The notes: generated by a model not told the origin, from the letters alone. 12,845 nucleotides of DNA from LW40-45 sp048883105 (GCA_048883105.1 JBHLQY010000066.1:1-12845); one strand, 5' to 3'. Numbered from the stretch's first letter, positions 1 through 8,312 are shown. A program made the numbers and translations.

Positions 1-1164
1 ATACAATACAGATATGCTCTCATCCGTATCATAATTATTAATTTCATAACCATCTATAGCGGGAAGATTATTTTTAACTGTTAGAAATTTTTCTAAAGAT
101 TGAGACCCATTTTTTTCGTTATCCGAGGCCTCGATTTTACATCTATAATTTCCAGCAAGTTGAGAAGCAGGAATAGTAAAATCAACGGAATAAACTCCAC
201 TCCCTTTATGGGTTAATGAATATGTTTTTGTAGGTAATTCAGATCCAGGCTGAAATAATGATATTGAAACGGTAACATTATCTGGATGACTCTCTTCAAG
301 ACTTATATTTAAACTAAAGGTACATGTTTGTGTTCTATAGACCGATGTTGGATTGAATTTCACAGTATCTGCTTTTATTAAATTATTTGAATGTACAACT
401 TTAAATCGATAATAAGCAGCTTTTGTTCTACCATTATCATCTGTCATATTTAATTTAATATAATAATATTCATTTATTTCGAATCCCTCGTCAATAAAAA
501 GACTAAAATGATCTATATTATTTCCAATATGATATATATTTCTTTGCAGCATATTATCTACAACAGAGACATTCCATGTAAAATTTAGGGAATCTATTGG
601 GTCAACATCCAATTCAGCATCGATCTGGGAGTCTCTTTGATACTCGCCATCAGGAGGTATATTCGATAAAATATAATTTGAAACAATAGTAAAGTTAGTT
701 AATGTAGTGTTCGCATTTAAAATTGGACCACCTGTTTTATTATAGATTAAAAAGTTAACTTTTTGCAATCCTAAGGGAGCGTCATATTCTGGAGTATATA
801 TATATGTATATTCAGCATTATTAGTATAATTACTCATGACATAAGTATTAATAGAACTGTTCGTAAAGGAAATTTGCATTTCTGTATAATTTGCTCCTTG
901 ACTTAAGAAATCAGAAATATTAACAGTAATATTAATTGATTGAAATAATCTATATACAGTAGTAACGTTTCTAGATATATCATCATAATCTATTTTATTA
1001 GAAATTTTTGGAGAAATTTTTTCTTCTAAATAATTATTTCTTTCATTAAATTCATTAATATTAAATTTTGGTTGGTTTTTCACCGAGATAAAATTGGTTA
1101 TAAGAATGAGACTCGATAATATAAAAAAAATCAAAATGATTAAGTATAGGTGGTTTTTTTTCAA
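1..1164 (-). CDS. Surface/secreted Ig-like beta-domain protein, 3' end missing
   Basis: The reading frame is open from a TTG start to the left edge, giving 388 codons with no stop, so the C-terminus lies outside the window. The TTG is preceded directly by an in-frame TGA and has a GGAGG Shine-Dalgarno sequence 8 bases upstream, so this start is well supported. The N-terminus is KKNH followed by a hydrophobic stretch (about residues 5-28), a signal peptide or membrane anchor. The rest reads as beta-rich extracellular modules, roughly residues 65-165, 170-260 and 265-365, of the Ig/cadherin-like sort; the boundaries are approximate. I count 15 N-X-S/T sequons, as expected for an archaeal N-glycosylated surface protein. 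There is no catalytic motif. It starts 19 bases after the stop of the 936-residue surface protein and is probably cotranscribed with it. The specific role is unknown; adhesion or a cell-envelope part is the likeliest guess. Confidence 0.85.
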   Translation of the reverse strand, partial: MKKNHLYLIILIFFILSSLILITNFISVKNQPKFNINEFNERNNYLEEKISPKISNKIDYDDISRNVTTVYRLFQSINITVNISDFLSQGANYTEMQISFTNSSINTYVMSNYTNNAEYTYIYTPEYDAPLGLQKVNFLIYNKTGGPILNANTTLTNFTIVSNYILSNIPPDGEYQRDSQIDAELDVDPIDSLNFTWNVSVVDNMLQRNIYHIGNNIDHFSLFIDEGFEINEYYYIKLNMTDDNGRTKAAYYRFKVVHSNNLIKADTVKFNPTSVYRTQTCTFSLNISLEESHPDNVTVSISLFQPGSELPTKTYSLTHKGSGVYSVDFTIPASQLAGNYRCKIEASDNEKNGSQSLEKFLTVKNNLPAIDGYEINNYDTDESISVLY

Positions 1165-1172
1165 TCAATATT

Positions 1173-1177
1173 CCTCC
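1173..1177 (-). promoter_or_regulatory. Shine-Dalgarno sequence (GGAGG) for the TTG-started surface gene
   Basis: On the minus strand GGAGG lies 8 bases before the TTG at 1164-1162, in the 19-base gap after the preceding gene. It decides the start codon of the downstream gene. The other starts in the window have weak or no such motif, which fits an internal operon gene using SD-led initiation while first genes are read from leaderless or short-leader transcripts. Confidence 0.8.
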
Positions 1178-1183
1178 GAAAAC

Positions 1184-3994
1184 TTATCTTTTCAACAATT
1201 TATGTTTTATTTCTTTATTTTTATAATATAAAATAATTCCTAATGGAATTATAGTTGGAATCATATAAAAACAGATTAAATTGATTGCTGACAATTCTAT
1301 CTCGTATTCGAAATAATCTTTAAAAACGACTTCTTCAGAACTATCTTCAATTTCAATTTTGTAAGTTTTAATCCCAAATTCATACGGATTCCATGTTGGG
1401 AGAACTCCTTGTTCAATTCTGTTTTCCCCAGGAATTAACTCATTTATTTCTGTGTCTACCTTATCTCCGTTTATTAATAAAGAAAATTCCTCTGTTGACT
1501 CTTGATTGTTCTGAATAATTATTATAAAATAAGCATAAGTTCCTTGTGTGACTTTTTCAGGAAATTCAATACTGATTACCTCCAAACTCGGAACGATTTC
1601 TACTGTTAATATTTCAGTGTAAAATGTCGTTTTTCCTTTTGAAATACTCATTTCTATTTCAATTGAACTAATTAAAATAACAGATGTAGTATAGACAAGG
1701 TATAATTCGGTTCTTCTTTCATTTTCGTCCAATACTATTGATATATTAATGTCATAAATATATGTACCTGAAAAAATTAAATTCAAAGATTGTGTCTCAT
1801 TCGGTAAGGCATTAATTAATTCTAAAAAAATCTTAACGCTATTTCCAGGCACTACTTTTTTACTATAAATTAAATTTGAATACGTTAGTGCGTTTCTAAT
1901 TTCTATTTCAATTTCTTTCTTTAAATAGAGTACTGTACCATTTATAAAAGTAAAAGTTATGTTCATCTTCCCAGGAGTCGCGTCATTTTTAACAGTAATA
2001 TTAAACGCGATGGATGTTTGATTGTTATTTATAAATGTTATATTTTCACTTGTTACGGTAAATATCCCGTCTCCAAACATCGTAACATTTAAAGTAAGAT
2101 TGTAATTATAATTGCTTAAGATTTGAATTGAAATATTTGTTTTTTCACCTTGGTATAACTCTCTTAATCCTGATATTGAGAGATAAGTTAAACCTGAAAT
2201 GACGTTGAACGTTTTAGTTGTAAATGCAAAACCAAAATAAGTCCAATTTGCATAGATATCTATTATATAACCATTATCAAAAGGTAAGCTATCAGTTATT
2301 GGAAATTGTAAAGTTGTAGAGTTAGTGCTAAATGTACGTTTCGTGATATTGAAAATCGTATTATTAGGGTATCTGAAAATGTAGGTTATAGACGCTCCCG
2401 TAATGTTATCGTATCTTATGGTTTTTGTATCACTGGGGTTGTAAACGCTTATGTCTTTTTCAAAAGCATATACAGATGTTAAATTTAATATATCTTGATT
2501 TATAATGCCCCCTCCTGCCGTTATGAGCGAAGTTTCTAAAGTCGTATTGTTATAAATCTCAAAAGCTTTTAAATAAGCTTCACATAATCTCAGATTAGAG
2601 TGTAATTTTATATTTGTATTATCTACTGCTCCATGAGATGTTTTATGAGCGTCTATAGTAGCATTATAGAAATATTTTCTTAAGGATTCGAATAGTTTTA
2701 TAGTTCTATTATAATAAGTAAAATTTCCAGAAACTTCGAATAGCCTTAAACAAGCTAGCATCATTAATGCATTTGCTTCAAGGTCGATTTTATTACTATT
2801 CGGCGTTGCTACCAAAGGATCCCAATTCTCTGCGTTATAAGTTTCATAAGCTTTATAATTAATATTCCATAGACCACCATTACCACCAGCAACAGTGCTA
2901 TCACGATTTATTCTATTGAAAAGTGCTGTGGCGTTTTTGTAATATAAAGAATTTGGATTCATTCCATTCATGATCCAGTATTCTAACAGCGCTAATATTC
3001 CTAATGCGTTTACAGATAAATACTTATAATTTCTAGGATCTGGGAAAGAAAAGGGACTCCAACTAGAATTTGATTTATAATAAAAACCTTTACTAGTATT
3101 ATCCCATGCTTTATTAACAAGTTTTTCCATCGTAGTTTTTGCGAGATTATATGCGTCATCACTCACTTCCTGATTACCTAATGCGCTTTGATATCTATAG
3201 ATCATAAAATTAGCTAATACAGCATATAAATTGCTTTTTATATCTTTATCTCCAGTTATAGATGAATTTGTCTCATAAAAACCTTTATTTGTGCTATCCC
3301 AAAATTCAGATGAATTGATAAGTCTGAACATTTGAATGATAGAATCTCCAGGAGTTTCACCATCAATATTAATACTGCCTATTTCATTACCAATGTTTTC
3401 GAGCAAAAGGAAAATTGGCATTAAATTGTCGATTAAATGTCTCTCAACATCTATTATTTCTCCTGTAGTTCCATTAATCGATTTTATAAATCCATATTGG
3501 CTTGTGTTGTAATAATACCACAATGGCGTTGATTTTAAATCTAAATATGCTTGAAAAGTATCACTTTCGTCATAATCTTCCTTAACTAATGATTTATACA
3601 AGAGTAAATTATCCAATGAATAAGTGGTGTTATCAATAACTGTTCCTGTATTATCTGATTCACTTACATAGAGAGATATATCATATGTTAGAGGAGATTT
3701 AAAATTGCTTTGAAAAAATGTCCACATTTTACTAAAATTTATAGTATAAGGATCTTGAAGAAGACTGATGGCACCCTGAGATACTTTGAGGCAATCTAAA
3801 TTCTTTTCTAATTTTTCTTCTTTTAAGGAATTTCCTTCATTATTAAAATAATTACTTTGATAATTATTATTTTTAGTTGATAAAAAATTCAGTAGCAATA
3901 CTAATATAACGAATAGACATATTAATTTTTTAAAAACTTTCTTTTTTTCTTTTCTTCTGGCTCTTATTCCAGTTTTAAAAATAATAGAACTCAT
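1184..3994 (-). CDS. Membrane-anchored surface protein with helical-barrel (six-hairpin-like) domain and beta domains
   Basis: This 936-residue protein has a basic N-terminus (residues 9-23) followed by a hydrophobic signal/anchor segment at about 24-38. It also has a C-terminal membrane helix (about 902-923) followed by a lysine-rich tail. This places the bulk outside the cell. Residues about 185-485 are helical and carry a repeated motif: KGFYE at 237-241 and KGFYY at 302-306, each after a W-D-(S/N)-T segment, with a looser third copy near 373-383. This resembles (alpha/alpha) barrels such as six-hairpin glycosidases and N-acylglucosamine 2-epimerase-type folds, so a carbohydrate-active role is possible; no catalytic residues were identified. 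Residues about 505-900 read as four beta-sandwich modules of CARDB/NEW3 flavour. I count about 30 N-glycosylation sequons. The ATG is the first start after an in-frame TAG. It lies 43 bases after glyS and 20 bases before the next surface gene's start. The family is not recognised with certainty. Confidence 0.88.
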   Translation of the reverse strand: MSSIIFKTGIRARRKEKKKVFKKLICLFVILVLLLNFLSTKNNNYQSNYFNNEGNSLKEEKLEKNLDCLKVSQGAISLLQDPYTINFSKMWTFFQSNFKSPLTYDISLYVSESDNTGTVIDNTTYSLDNLLLYKSLVKEDYDESDTFQAYLDLKSTPLWYYYNTSQYGFIKSINGTTGEIIDVERHLIDNLMPIFLLLENIGNEIGSINIDGETPGDSIIQMFRLINSSEFWDSTNKGFYETNSSITGDKDIKSNLYAVLANFMIYRYQSALGNQEVSDDAYNLAKTTMEKLVNKAWDNTSKGFYYKSNSSWSPFSFPDPRNYKYLSVNALGILALLEYWIMNGMNPNSLYYKNATALFNRINRDSTVAGGNGGLWNINYKAYETYNAENWDPLVATPNSNKIDLEANALMMLACLRLFEVSGNFTYYNRTIKLFESLRKYFYNATIDAHKTSHGAVDNTNIKLHSNLRLCEAYLKAFEIYNNTTLETSLITAGGGIINQDILNLTSVYAFEKDISVYNPSDTKTIRYDNITGASITYIFRYPNNTIFNITKRTFSTNSTTLQFPITDSLPFDNGYIIDIYANWTYFGFAFTTKTFNVISGLTYLSISGLRELYQGEKTNISIQILSNYNYNLTLNVTMFGDGIFTVTSENITFINNNQTSIAFNITVKNDATPGKMNITFTFINGTVLYLKKEIEIEIRNALTYSNLIYSKKVVPGNSVKIFLELINALPNETQSLNLIFSGTYIYDINISIVLDENERRTELYLVYTTSVILISSIEIEMSISKGKTTFYTEILTVEIVPSLEVISIEFPEKVTQGTYAYFIIIIQNNQESTEEFSLLINGDKVDTEINELIPGENRIEQGVLPTWNPYEFGIKTYKIEIEDSSEEVVFKDYFEYEIELSAINLICFYMIPTIIPLGIILYYKNKEIKHKLLKR

Positions 3995-4037
3995 TAAAAC
4001 TTCTTTTTTTATCTAATAAATTAATTTCTAACCAAAG

Positions 4038-5552
4038 TTATATTTTTAAAAAATTATTTCCATTAAAAGATTTTTTTTTAATTGTTTTACTGATATCTGG
4101 AATTTTTATTCGAATTTGTTCCATAGTATCTCTATCTCTAAGAGTTACAGTGTTGTCTTCCATAGAATCATAGTCTATAGTAATACAAAATGGAGTACCT
4201 AACTCATCTTGCCTTCGGTACCTTTTACCAATTGATCCTGCCTCGTCGTAAAATGAATTAATACGATTTTCCAGTAAATTTTTATGAATTTTTATCGCTA
4301 ATTTTCTTATATTCTCTTTATTCCTTACAAGAGGAAATACGGCAACTGTATTTGGAGCTAATACAGGAGGTAATTTCAAATTAATTCTGCCATCTTCCAC
4401 ATTGAAGGCGGCCTCAAGTAACGTATATATAATTCTATCAGGTCCAAAAGCAACCTCAAGAATTTGTGGTATTTCTTTGAATTTTGGGTCGGAACTCATA
4501 CTTATTTCAAAGTTTTGTTTAGAAAATTCTCCATGTTGCCTTAGATCATAATCAGTTCTGTCATGTATTCCACATATCTCAACCCAGTCAAACTGCTGAG
4601 TTTTAATTTCTAAATCCCACGCATCATCAGCATAATGAGACCTTTCATATGGAGAATGTTGTCTAATCCTAATAATTTCGTTAGGATACCCTAAAATCTT
4701 TGTTAAATAATATCCTAAATAGAGACAATAAGCATAAGCAGGTTTTTTAAGAATTTTAGTATTTATCGCCTCTTCGAGAGAGATTATATTTGGTTTATAT
4801 ACATTTTCAATTTGAAGTTTCCAATCCAATAAAGGTAGTTTATTCATTTTAACGGCTTCAAATTCATCGAAATTCATCTCTTGCTCTTTACCTATGAATA
4901 TTTGTATTTCAAGTTGATCAAATGCCCTCATTCGGAGGATTTGTTGCCTTGGAGAGATCTCATTTCTATAAGCTTTTCCATATTGAAAAATTTTAATTGG
5001 ATATTGCTTTCTCGCATCTTGATTTAGTCTATTAAATAAAAGATAAGTTGTTGTAGCTGTTTCAGGACGTAAATAAGCAATTTTATTATGTCCTACTTGC
5101 GTTTTTAACATTAAATTATATTCTTCGATTTTTTTGAAGGGTGAATCACATTTAGGACATGAGAGAGGGTTTTTTTTTACTAATTCTTCCATTTTTTCAA
5201 ATGATAAGCCGTCTATTATAAGATCTGGAAGTTTTTCATGAATAAATTTATCCGCTCTTACTAATTTACTGCATTTCTCACATCTTAGCACGGGATCTAT
5301 AAATCTATCTAAATGACCCGAGGCTTTCCATACAATTTCAGGCATAATCGTAGGACACTCGATTTCTCCAAATCCAAAAGCCCGTAATTCCTTTCTAAAA
5401 AGAGAAAGAATATTATTCTTAAGAGCCATCCCCGCAGGACCATAACTCCAAAAACCTGCAAAACCACCGTAAATTTCTGGCGAAGGCCCCCAAATAAATC
5501 CTCGTCGACGAATTAATGAATTGAATGTCTCAATATTATCTACTATTTTCAT
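4038..5552 (-). CDS. glyS: Glycyl-tRNA synthetase (class II, archaeal/eukaryotic alpha2 type)
   Basis: It charges tRNA-Gly with glycine in the cytoplasm. It has the expected order of parts: an N-terminal RRRGF/EIYGG region (15-30), SGH and zinc-type cysteine pairs CEKC (91-94) and CPKC (132-135), LRPETA (161-166), and motif 2 RNEISPR (196-202). Then come the HYADDAWDLE and DWVEICGIHDR blocks (306-331), motif 3 FGPDRIIY (369-376), and a C-terminal anticodon-binding domain with GSIGKRYRRQDELGTPF (439-455) and LRDRDTMEQ (471-479). At 504 residues it is somewhat shorter than many archaeal GlyRS. Some positions depart from the familiar consensus: RPETA is followed by TTT rather than QG, REF is RAF (209-211), and EPS before motif 3 is EVA (366-368). 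The glutamates matching human E245, E296 and E522 are kept (E164, E215, E366). The catalytic core otherwise looks intact, so it is probably active. It is divergent from the 7-TM gene and upstream of the surface genes. Confidence 0.97.
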   Translation of the reverse strand: MKIVDNIETFNSLIRRRGFIWGPSPEIYGGFAGFWSYGPAGMALKNNILSLFRKELRAFGFGEIECPTIMPEIVWKASGHLDRFIDPVLRCEKCSKLVRADKFIHEKLPDLIIDGLSFEKMEELVKKNPLSCPKCDSPFKKIEEYNLMLKTQVGHNKIAYLRPETATTTYLLFNRLNQDARKQYPIKIFQYGKAYRNEISPRQQILRMRAFDQLEIQIFIGKEQEMNFDEFEAVKMNKLPLLDWKLQIENVYKPNIISLEEAINTKILKKPAYAYCLYLGYYLTKILGYPNEIIRIRQHSPYERSHYADDAWDLEIKTQQFDWVEICGIHDRTDYDLRQHGEFSKQNFEISMSSDPKFKEIPQILEVAFGPDRIIYTLLEAAFNVEDGRINLKLPPVLAPNTVAVFPLVRNKENIRKLAIKIHKNLLENRINSFYDEAGSIGKRYRRQDELGTPFCITIDYDSMEDNTVTLRDRDTMEQIRIKIPDISKTIKKKSFNGNNFLKI

Positions 5553-5563
5553 TTTATATGCAT
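5549..5563 (-). other. Four-codon mini-ORF whose stop overlaps the glyS start
   Basis: On the minus strand ATG CAT ATA AAA TGA ends inside the glyS start as ATGA. A mini-ORF of the same shape precedes the acyltransferase gene at 9790. It could be a translational-coupling element or an alternative initiation site, but in DNA this AT-rich it may well be chance. Confidence 0.2.
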
Positions 5564-5695
5564 TTTTATTGTGATTGTTTTAAAGAATTAATCATAATTT
5601 TTGTAATTTTAGAATTAGAAAAAATATAAATTTTAATATAATAAAAAGATAAAAATAATATTAAAAAGAAAATTAAATTAAAAAATTGATTAATT
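5553..5695. promoter_or_regulatory. Divergent promoter region between glyS and the 7-TM gene
   Basis: This is a 143-base, almost entirely A/T gap with no gene. On the minus strand a TTTAAAAC box near 5579-5586 lies about 30 bases before the glyS ATG, suitable for a near-leaderless transcript. On the plus strand TATAAA at 5625-5630 lies 66 bases before the membrane-protein ATG, with weaker A/T boxes nearer. Archaeal TATA boxes cannot be assigned confidently in sequence this AT-rich. Confidence 0.4.
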
Positions 5696-6505
5696 ATGAT
5701 TCTTCAAAATTTTAGATACTTTGATTTTTTTAATGCTATTGAAATGGGCTTATATTTCGTTATAGTGGGCTATTATTTTCTTCTTTTTGCATTTTTCCTC
5801 ACAATGAGATATAGAACTTCTAAAAAATTATATTGGTTATTTTGGTCGATTTTATTTCTATGTTTAGCTACTGCAAGAGTATTTTTTATTGCTCACTACT
5901 TCTTTATTCCAGAAATGAGTGTGTCAAAAGCAGAATTAATAGAATATTTAATGCTAACTTATCGTTTAGCAACTCTTTTTTCATGGCTTGCAATAGGCTG
6001 TTTTATGGGAGTATTAGGAATACTTCTATTTCCGCCTGAAGCAGATGAGGGAAAAGAGAGCTCTGGGAAAATAAGTCCAAATTTAAAATTCGCTATAAGG
6101 ATATTATTTATTGCTATTCCGGTTTTTGTGGGAGTTTTAGCATTCATAATGCCTGATAGTTTATTAATGGATCCTGATATTGCTGAGGAATATAATTTAA
6201 ATATCCGTATCCAGAAAATTTGGGGGTATCCTATTGGAAGATTTATATTACTAGTATTAGTAGGTATATTCATCTTTATAATTCCATTCTTATTCATTTA
6301 TTTAGCTATAAAAACTTATGGAGTTCTACGGAAATCCTATTTATTAAACGGTATTGGTATTCTGCTTTATTATATTGGGAGAATATCACAAGGTGCATTT
6401 GGAATATTAGGATGGTCTCATTTTGAAGCAGTTGGTCCTCCATTAGTAATTCTACTTGCTCTCTTAATAATCGTAATTGCGAATAATTACGAGCAATTAA
6501 GGTAA
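5696..6505 (+). CDS. Seven-TM membrane protein of unknown function
   Basis: The 269-residue protein shows seven hydrophobic helices at about 17-36, 45-70, 90-112, 132-152, 180-205, 214-236 and 246-263. Two polar loops stand out: one at about 113-131 (EADEGKESSGK) and a longer one at about 153-179. Charge placement (MRYRTSKK after helix 1, KTYGVLRKS after helix 5) puts those loops in the cytoplasm. Helix 6 has a small-residue stretch, GRISQGAFGILG, before SHFEAVGPP. I see no retinal-binding lysine in helix 7, no kinase or transporter motif, and no recognised family. The ATG is the first start after an in-frame TGA at 5687-5689, so the start is firm. It is divergent from glyS and is followed by a nine-T run, so it is probably transcribed alone. 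It could be a sensor or receptor-like module or an enzyme of membrane lipids; neither is shown. Confidence 0.85.
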   Translation: MILQNFRYFDFFNAIEMGLYFVIVGYYFLLFAFFLTMRYRTSKKLYWLFWSILFLCLATARVFFIAHYFFIPEMSVSKAELIEYLMLTYRLATLFSWLAIGCFMGVLGILLFPPEADEGKESSGKISPNLKFAIRILFIAIPVFVGVLAFIMPDSLLMDPDIAEEYNLNIRIQKIWGYPIGRFILLVLVGIFIFIIPFLFIYLAIKTYGVLRKSYLLNGIGILLYYIGRISQGAFGILGWSHFEAVGPPLVILLALLIIVIANNYEQLR

Positions 6506-6719
6506 AAGGCAAATATAATCCACGATTTTTTTTTAATAAATGGAATAATAGTTTTGAATAAAATTTAAGTAATCTATTCTCTAAATTTAAAAAAGAAATA
6601 AAATTTTATATAAAAATCTCTTTAAAAAATATATCAAAATAAATTAAAAATCACTTTTTATAAGTAAGTGAGGTTGTTTAAAAATTTCGATTCACGGAAA
6701 TCAATTCCTGCTTCCATTA
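6506..6719 (+). promoter_or_regulatory. Intergenic region with promoter-like boxes and small inverted repeats
   Basis: These 214 bases are the longest non-coding stretch. They hold the terminator run near the left end, a TATA-like TATATAAAA at 6607-6615, and a second TATA-like box at 6655-6664. The second box sits inside an inverted repeat (CACTT 6652-6656, AAGTG 6666-6670). A second short inverted repeat, GGAA 6696-6699 with TTCC 6705-6708, lies just before the next start. No tRNA-like or coding structure was seen. The second box would place transcription start near 6680-6690, giving a leader of about 30-40 bases. Confidence 0.35.
6526..6534 (+). terminator. U-run terminator after the 7-TM gene
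   Basis: A run of nine T begins 21 bases after the TAA, with no stable hairpin before it. This is the usual form of an intrinsic archaeal terminator. Confidence 0.5.
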
Positions 6720-8312
6720 TTGATACGAAAAACCCCTGATGCTCCAAGTGTAGATGAAAATGCTGAATTGGCTCTTGTATTTTATTTGTTAACTAAAAAC
6801 ATTGATTATGAAAACGAGAAAATTTTATCATTTTCGAGATTATTATGGCCACTTTTAAGTATTCAAGGTGTTATTTCTACTCATATATTTCTTGATGGTA
6901 TCAAAATATTTTCAAAGGAAGGAAAATTTAGCAATCCTCCGCGTCAACCTCTTATAGGTCATATCTTAAGAAATGTTGACGAAAGGAGCGAGATTGATTT
7001 ATTAAGTAGAGTTATTGATGTTTTAACGTATAAAGATGCCAAGGCAGAGGAGATTGGAAGTGGAGAAGAATCTGAATATCAGACTCTCGAAGTTGACGGA
7101 TTGATTAACCCAGACCATCTTCAATCACTTTTAAAGTTAATTCCTCACTTAGAATATTTACCAATAACAGATTATGTTCCTTTGGATACAACTTTAAATA
7201 CCGAAAATGCTCTAGATGTTTCTGAAAAATATAGATCCTATATAGATACTATGAAAGGAAACGCAAGAAGATGGGAGACTCAAATTAAATTAATTAATGC
7301 CGAAATAGAAAAGTGGATGACTAATTTAAATGTAAAAATAAAAGATGTAGAATTGCTATTTTCTTCTCAAATAACTAAAATTAAAGAAGGTTTTGACGAG
7401 GGACAATTGAAAAAACAGAAAGAAATAGATTTTGATAAAGTTGAACAATGGAATGTAAGCGAAAAGAAAAAGATTATTGAAAATATTTCAGTATTATTTA
7501 AGACTGTGGAAAAACAATTGCAAGAAATTATTAAGAAAAATCGATTTTTTAGCTCTGAAGAATCCTTTAAATCTAAAGTATTTGAAGATCTTTTATATCC
7601 TTACGAAGAACATTTTAATTATTTAAAAGAAGTGGGTAAAAAGTTTAGGGATTCAATTGAGTCGCTTTATCAAAAATATACTGAATTAAAAGAGCAAGCC
7701 ATGACGGTTGATAACGACACAGCTACGAAGTTGCATGATGTTACAATAGAGTTAAATAAAAAATTGGAAGATCGAAATAAGCAAATATCTGAATTTAAGC
7801 AACAAAAAGAGGAAAACTTGTCTGAACTAATCTCTTTGAAAACAAAAATTGAAAGTCTATTTAACGAAATTAAAGAATACTGTCAGAAAAAAATTAAGAA
7901 TTGCTTACAAGAAGCAGAAGAACTAACAGGATGGTCTATTCAAGACACGCATGATGAGTTGTTTTCTAAGCCCATTCAATGGATCTACATGCCATTTTAC
8001 GCAATGTTTAAGGAGAACGAAGAGAAAATGGAAGAACACATGGATGTGGTTTTTCCAGGCTACGTTAACATAGATCCCAATTCGCTTTACGAAGATATCT
8101 CTGATTCTTTTTCAGAATTAAAAAAAATATTATTAAAAAGAATTGAAGATGACGTTAAGATTCGATCAAATTTCGAATTTTCTTGCGATAGAAAAAATTT
8201 GATAAAAGATTTAAATTTTAAAAAGCAAATCCAACAAGGTATTTCAATTTTAAAAAGTAAAAAATTATTTAATAGCGAAATTGAGGCTAATATTCTAAAA
8301 TTATTACTATAA
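6720..8312 (+). CDS. Cytoplasmic coiled-coil protein of unknown function
   Basis: This is a 530-residue, charged protein with no signal peptide or membrane helix. The N-terminal 165 residues look globular and contain WPLLSIQG (43-50) followed by THIFLDGI (54-61). Residues about 170-400 are lysine/glutamate-rich and helical with heptad-like spacing, so coiled coil is likely, probably in several segments. A second compact motif, PIQWIYMPFYAMF (418-430), follows the coil, then a helical tail. There is no Walker A, zinc or nuclease motif, so it is not a Rad50/SMC ATPase. The start is TTG: it is the first ATG/GTG/TTG after an in-frame TGA at 6669-6671, but it has no Shine-Dalgarno sequence, so the exact start is uncertain. 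It ends 23 bases before a GNAT gene with no U-run between them, so the two are probably cotranscribed. The family is not recognised; a scaffold or regulator is possible. Confidence 0.85.
   Translation: MIRKTPDAPSVDENAELALVFYLLTKNIDYENEKILSFSRLLWPLLSIQGVISTHIFLDGIKIFSKEGKFSNPPRQPLIGHILRNVDERSEIDLLSRVIDVLTYKDAKAEEIGSGEESEYQTLEVDGLINPDHLQSLLKLIPHLEYLPITDYVPLDTTLNTENALDVSEKYRSYIDTMKGNARRWETQIKLINAEIEKWMTNLNVKIKDVELLFSSQITKIKEGFDEGQLKKQKEIDFDKVEQWNVSEKKKIIENISVLFKTVEKQLQEIIKKNRFFSSEESFKSKVFEDLLYPYEEHFNYLKEVGKKFRDSIESLYQKYTELKEQAMTVDNDTATKLHDVTIELNKKLEDRNKQISEFKQQKEENLSELISLKTKIESLFNEIKEYCQKKIKNCLQEAEELTGWSIQDTHDELFSKPIQWIYMPFYAMFKENEEKMEEHMDVVFPGYVNIDPNSLYEDISDSFSELKKILLKRIEDDVKIRSNFEFSCDRKNLIKDLNFKKQIQQGISILKSKKLFNSEIEANILKLLL

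Noticed and set aside
5696..6505. 7-TM protein as a microbial rhodopsin
   Set aside because: The last helix (about 246-263) has no lysine, which retinal binding requires.
5833..6512. Several 68-112 residue open frames on both strands inside the 7-TM gene
   Set aside because: They overlap a gene with a clear seven-helix pattern, have no promoters of their own, and encode low-complexity sequence typical of shadow frames in AT-rich DNA.
6506..6719. RNA gene or CRISPR in the longest intergenic region
   Set aside because: There is no GC-rich fold, no tRNA-like arms and no spaced repeats; the sequence is A/T runs with promoter-like boxes.
6720..8312. Coiled-coil protein as a Rad50/SMC-type ATPase
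   Set aside because: There is no Walker A or B, no signature motif, and no hinge or zinc hook cysteine pair at the middle of the coil.
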